From contig VBLA01000106.1 in NCBI GenBank assembly GCA_005879245.1, forward strand, positions 1 through 6,988: 6,988 nucleotides of DNA, in the 5' to 3' direction. Under the pieces are notes generated by a model that ran no database searches, was not told the DNA's origin, and saw nothing but the letters and a program-made list of their open reading frames with translations. The position numbers and the translations under genes were made by a program. Shown here piece after piece: positions 5,777 to 6,988 of this stretch. How positions within the stretch are numbered: the stretch's first letter is position 1; the number at the start of each line of letters is the position of its first letter. The stretch comes from Deltaproteobacteria bacterium (lineage in GTDB: Bacteria > Desulfobacterota > Binatia > DP-6).

Positions 5777-5917
5777 ATGGAAGCGGAGCCACGTCTCGCC
5801 TTCGTCCACGTCGACGACGTCCCCTGGACGGAAGTCATCGCCCAGCTGCACGGGGAGCGCCGCGTGTCGGTGCACGAGAAGTTCATCAACGTGACACATG
5901 GAGGCGAGATGCGATGA
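5777..5917 (+). CDS. 46-residue ORF, probable truncated cupin-type N-terminus
   Basis: The ORF starts ATG 5777 after GAGGTGA (5768-5774) and encodes 46 residues. It reads MEAEPRLAFVHVDDVPWTEV followed by IAQLHGERRVSVHEKF, then INVTHGGEMR and TGA. The first 36 or so residues resemble the N-terminal strand region of cupin-domain proteins that begin xxVxVDDVPWxEVxxxxHGxRRVSVxEK. In those proteins a roughly 70-90 residue metal-binding barrel follows, and here it is absent. Its TGA overlaps the start of the SnoaL-like gene as ATGA (5914-5917), so it may now serve mainly to bring ribosomes to that gene. The resemblance is by eye. It may be a decayed gene or a small functional protein. Confidence 0.5.
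   Translation: MEAEPRLAFVHVDDVPWTEVIAQLHGERRVSVHEKFINVTHGGEMR
5900..5904 (+). promoter_or_regulatory. Shine-Dalgarno site of the SnoaL-like gene
   Basis: GGAGG lies nine bases before ATG 5914, inside the end of the 46-codon ORF. The SnoaL-like gene can therefore start both independently and by coupling. Confidence 0.65.
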
Positions 5918-6402
5918 GCGAGGACCTGGCGGCCAGGGTCGCCGCGCTCGAGCGGCAGCTGATGGTGGTCGAGGACGAGCTCGCGATTCACCGCCTGATC
6001 GTCCGCTACGGGCTCGCGGTCGATGTCGGGGATGCCGACGAGGCGGCCAACGTCTTCACGGAGGACTGCGTCTACGACGTCGACGTCGGGCGCATGGCCG
6101 GGCGTGATGCGGTCCGTAAAATGGTGCGGGGCGAGCGGCACCGGTCGATGGTGGGACAGTGCGCGCACCAGATCGGCCCGGCGCTCGTCGAGCTTCGCGG
6201 CCCCGAGCGTGCCGTCGCAACCGGCTACTCACGGGTCTATCTCCAGACGCGCGCGGGCACCCACATCTACCGCGTGAGCTTCAACCGCTGGGAGCTCGTC
6301 AAGGGGAACGGGGAGTGGCGCATCGCCCGCCGGACGACCCGCATCCTCGGTCACGACGAGGCGCAGACACTCTTTCGCGACGCCCTCAGTCGCCGGCCCT
6401 GA
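5914..6402 (+). CDS. SnoaL-like / NTF2-fold protein
   Basis: This is a 162-residue protein of the SnoaL-like (NTF2-fold) group, which includes dehydratases, isomerases, small dioxygenase subunits and non-enzymatic members. A short predicted coiled coil lies at residues 5-22 (LAARVAALERQLMVVEDEL). The standard opening follows: IHRLIVRYGLAVDVGDADEAANVFTEDCVYDVDVG, with Tyr, the paired aspartates and FTED in the usual positions. Later strands are visible as HQIGPALVEL, AVATGYSRVYL, TYRVSFNRWELVK-type sequence and GEWRIARRTTRIL, the typical end. It is soluble and cytoplasmic. The start has GGAGG upstream and ATGA overlap with the preceding 46-codon ORF. It lies convergent to the GFA gene, 36 bp away. 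The fold is fairly sure; the catalytic role is not readable. Confidence 0.82.
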   Translation: MSEDLAARVAALERQLMVVEDELAIHRLIVRYGLAVDVGDADEAANVFTEDCVYDVDVGRMAGRDAVRKMVRGERHRSMVGQCAHQIGPALVELRGPERAVATGYSRVYLQTRAGTHIYRVSFNRWELVKGNGEWRIARRTTRILGHDEAQTLFRDALSRRP

Positions 6403-6438
6403 GCCCCGCCCGAGCAGCCCCGAGTCCCTCCGTCCGCG

Positions 6439-6988
6439 TCAGGTCGACGGCGGATACTCGGCGTGCTGCGGAAGGTCGTCGGGGATCTCGTACCAGGGCG
6501 CCTTCGAGGCGGCGAAGATGTGACGCTCCGGACGCATCCCCGGATCGTCGTCGAGCGACCCCATGGGCACGACGGCAAACCCCCGCTCGCGGTCGATCCG
6601 TGGCATCGGGGACCCGCAGGAGCGGCAGAAGAGCTGCCGGAAGAAGCGGGCCTCCGGAACCTTGTAGGTGACGAGGTGGTCCTCGCCGCGCGTGAAGCGG
6701 AGCCCGTCGGCCGGGGTGAACAGGTTCGAGGCGTAGGCCGCCGCCCGCGCCTTGCGACAGCGCGAACAATGACAGTTCCAGCAGCGGAGCGGGGCGCTCT
6801 CCACCACGTACGCGATGGCGCCGCAGAGGCAGCTCCCGCGCGGCCGACCGCCGCCGGGGTCACGCGCGGGCGGGTCTGCCAACACCGGGGCGTCGACGCC
6901 CGGAGGATACGCGTCGTAACGCGGGAGGTCCCCACGGATCTCGAACCACGGCGCCTTCGAGGCGACGAAGATGTGGGCGAGGGGGCGT
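6439..6988 (-). CDS. Tandem GFA (CENP-V/glutathione-dependent formaldehyde-activating type) protein, partial at right edge
   Basis: GFA-domain proteins bind zinc through cysteines; some are described as glutathione-formaldehyde adduct-forming enzymes, and many are of unknown substrate. The complete domain has the cysteine pattern GSCLCGAIAY, then CWNCHCSRCRKA, then FCRSCGSPMPR. It ends HIFAASKAPWYEIPDDLPQHAEYPPST. The frame does not begin at the GTG at 6885. It stays open to the window edge, and its 34 visible upstream codons read RPLAHIFVASKAPWFEI then RGDLPRYDAYPPG, clearly the end of another copy of the same domain. The linker is VDAPVLADPPARDPGGGRPR. So this is a two-domain (or longer) protein whose N-terminus lies beyond 6988; 182 residues are visible. 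The stop is TGA at 6439-6441. Confidence 0.87.
   Translation of the reverse strand, partial: RPLAHIFVASKAPWFEIRGDLPRYDAYPPGVDAPVLADPPARDPGGGRPRGSCLCGAIAYVVESAPLRCWNCHCSRCRKARAAAYASNLFTPADGLRFTRGEDHLVTYKVPEARFFRQLFCRSCGSPMPRIDRERGFAVVPMGSLDDDPGMRPERHIFAASKAPWYEIPDDLPQHAEYPPST
6497..6964. repeat. Direct repeat marking GFA domain duplication
   Basis: The 15-mer GGCGCCTTCGAGGCG occurs at 6497-6511 and again at 6950-6964, a period of 453 bp, or 151 codons. Both copies are followed by a near-identical CGAAGATGTG. They encode the same ASKAPW region of the two GFA copies. Flanking bases differ in many places, so the duplication is not very recent or the copies have diverged outside this conserved core. 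Confidence 0.75.

Noticed and set aside
4355..5917. 520-codon plus-strand open frame
   Set aside because: It runs antisense through the dehydrogenase with an Arg/His/Pro-rich, non-protein-like composition. Only its last 46 codons, from ATG 5777, look coding.
5659..6168. 169-codon minus-strand open frame ending at the dehydrogenase start
   Set aside because: Most of it is antisense to the SnoaL-like gene and not protein-like. Only the last 12 codons have a good ribosome site.
5545..6402. Extended start for the SnoaL-like protein (285 residues)
   Set aside because: The extra N-terminal part is arginine-rich noise. ATG 5914 has GGAGG upstream and matches the normal start of the fold.
6403..6438. 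Possible terminator between the SnoaL-like and GFA genes
   Set aside because: The 36-bp gap is C-rich but shows no stem-loop followed by a T run on either strand.
6439..6885. GTG at 6885 as the start of a single-domain GFA protein
   Set aside because: There is no ribosome site, and the frame continues upstream into a clearly homologous GFA C-terminus.
1..6988. CRISPR array, tRNA, rRNA, riboswitch or transposase
   Set aside because: No regularly spaced short repeats, conserved RNA cores or transposase motifs were seen on either strand.

Overview
The window is GC-rich bacterial DNA with tightly packed genes on both strands, strong AGGAGG-type Shine-Dalgarno sites and several ATGA stop/start overlaps. 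A lipoprotein with a lipobox and a YceI-type exported protein imply an outer membrane and periplasm. The style of the TetR regulator, acyl-ACP desaturase, SnoaL-like and GFA proteins suits a high-GC soil or sediment bacterium. An uncultivated Rokubacteria/Methylomirabilota-like or deltaproteobacterial lineage is an impression from protein style, not a demonstrated assignment. No rRNA, tRNA, CRISPR, phage or transposase gene is visible.

Layout. (A) 1-2373 is a lipid-type module. A TetR repressor gene and an alpha/beta hydrolase gene (cut by the left edge, coupled by ATGA) run leftward. A soluble diiron acyl-ACP desaturase gene runs rightward. The 95-bp divergent region holds a long stepped palindrome overlapping a likely desaturase promoter. 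(B) 2371-2533 is a 163-bp near-palindromic element with TA at both ends, MITE-like, whose first bases form the desaturase stop codon. (C) 2565-3038 is a leftward SRPBCC-fold protein gene. (D) 3117-4515 is a rightward pair: a glycine-zipper lipoprotein and a periplasmic YceI protein. (E) 4466-5697 is a leftward unit: a 12-codon leader ORF coupled to a D-2-hydroxyacid dehydrogenase, then a broken cupin-like gene that has lost its centre. (F) 5777-6402 is a rightward 46-codon ORF resembling only the N-terminus of a cupin-type protein, coupled by ATGA to a SnoaL-like protein. (G) 6439-6988 is a leftward protein containing one complete GFA zinc domain preceded in frame by the end of another, so a tandem-GFA protein cut by the right edge.

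How it fits together. The best-supported regulatory unit is TetR-hydrolase/desaturase, probably sensing an acyl or other hydrophobic ligand and adjusting membrane lipid unsaturation. The dehydrogenase, SnoaL, cupin and GFA genes look like small-molecule catabolism or detoxification genes, but no substrate can be read from the sequence. Signs of local genome decay or rearrangement cluster at 4466-5917: two gutted cupin-like genes on either side of the dehydrogenase and an antisense extension on YceI. I found no clearly new multi-gene system. The most notable items are the stepped palindrome, the palindromic TA-flanked element, the paired truncated cupins and the tandem GFA protein.
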